Below, piece after piece: positions 42,520-42,697 of a DNA stretch of 42,697 nt. Source of the DNA: JAKLFA01 sp038222225. Lineage in GTDB: Bacteria > Omnitrophota > Gorgyraeia > Zapsychrales > JANLHA01. How positions within the stretch are numbered: position 1 is the stretch's first letter; every line of letters begins with the position of its first letter. The notes under the pieces were generated by a model. The model saw nothing but the letters and a program-made list of their open reading frames with translations, was not told where the DNA came from and did no database searches. The stretch covers positions 1 through 42,697 of the forward strand of contig JBBRHV010000017.1 in NCBI GenBank assembly GCA_038222225.1, written 5' to 3'. The translations under genes were made by a program, and so were the position numbers.

Positions 42520-42697
42520 TTAATATCGCAACTGACTAATCTTTTTATCAACAGCCCTGCGGTACACCGGGCCAAGAACATTTTCCAGATCATAGACATC
42601 GCGAAAATCATCCAAAGAATCCGCTTCCGTTCTGCTCAAGACCTTTTTCTGGATCAAATTAAAAACGATATTACCGAAATCCTCGGTCGTCTTAATC
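42520..42697 (-). CDS. Minf_1886-family protein, C-terminal part only
   Basis: The 5' end lies beyond the right edge; 58 residues and the stop at 42520-42522 are visible. The text reads IKTTEDFGNIVFNLIQKKVL, then SRTEADSLDDFRDVYDLENV and a basic end RRAVDKKISQLRY. The pattern EDFGxIVFNLxxxxLLxxTxxDxxxDF-x-x-x-YD is the C-terminal signature of the small uncharacterised Minf_1886 family, common in Omnitrophota and the PVC group. No function is known. It is upstream of recG and could share a transcript with it. Confidence 0.8.
   Translation of the reverse strand, partial: IKTTEDFGNIVFNLIQKKVLSRTEADSLDDFRDVYDLENVLGPVYRRAVDKKISQLRY

Noticed and set aside
42423..42611. Minus-strand frame of 62 codons upstream of recG
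   Set aside because: A different frame of the same DNA reads as the Minf_1886-family C-terminus with a proper stop at 42520-42522; the other frame is a shadow.
42600..42612. Apparent frameshift in the Minf_1886-type gene
   Set aside because: Rechecking the plus strand shows four A (GCGAAAATC), so GAT-TTT-CGC is in frame and the gene is intact as far as visible.

Overview
The window reads as a bacterial chromosome segment of a Gram-negative, outer-membrane-bearing lineage, most likely a member of Candidatus Omnitrophota (OP3); this is from recognition of family-specific proteins, not a search. Pointers are a 775-aa secreted protein with a DFG-x-x-x-MGRDLLAQDY region that I associate with Omnitrophota, a 522-aa propeller/coiled-coil protein of similar distribution, a PEP-CTERM lamin-tail protein, an inverse autotransporter, giant Rhs proteins, HD-GYP proteins and sensor kinases with seven-TM-like input domains. 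Nearly everything is on the minus strand; only a four-gene fabD operon (25706-29179) runs on the plus strand.

Layout. 1-4.7 kb: the 5' part of a secreted nuclease-like gene, tRNA-Ser(CGA) with truncated copies of itself on both sides, msrAB, a pilin-like membrane protein, a HAMP-GAF-HD-GYP protein and a tiny membrane protein. 4.8-7.9 kb: an inverse autotransporter with a beta-helix passenger, then a gene-poor stretch rich in hairpins and tRNA-Ser fragments, and tRNA-Ser(UGA). 8.1-10.5 kb: a response regulator, serS and a membrane protein, probably one operon that ends about 130 nt upstream of tRNA-Ser(UGA). 10.5-25.4 kb: a secreted and surface protein block (lamin-tail PEP-CTERM protein, 775-aa Omnitrophota protein, lipoprotein, 2650-aa Rhs protein with a lipase-like tip, a domesticated RAYT transposase relative, small secreted protein, four-helix bundle protein, propeller protein). 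25.6-29.2 kb (+): fabD, a frameshifted HTH-cupin regulator, a response regulator and a sensor kinase. 29.4-36.1 kb (-): hotdog protein, ketosynthase, thioester-reductase-like SDR, sensor kinase, response regulator and HD-GYP protein behind a good sigma-70 promoter. 36.3-42.7 kb (-): recG, rsmD, coaD, yceD/DUF177, rpmF, plsX and fabH, a classic housekeeping order, preceded by the tail of a Minf_1886-family gene.

How it fits together. The usual rpmF-plsX-fabH-fabD run is broken after fabH. fabD lies about 10 kb away on the other strand, and the gap holds acyl-processing enzymes coupled to a membrane sensor kinase, a receiver and an HD-GYP phosphodiesterase. The fabD operon carries a second receiver/kinase pair whose membrane input domain is homologous to the first. 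The most interesting hypothesis here is that acyl-chain chemistry and a seven-TM sensor form a signalling or lipid-sensing system. An AT-rich block that starts inside the kinase gene and ends inside the ketosynthase gene looks like a swapped specificity segment. A second candidate system is the Rhs protein with a GxSxG hydrolase-like C-terminus and an adjacent lipoprotein that could be its immunity protein.
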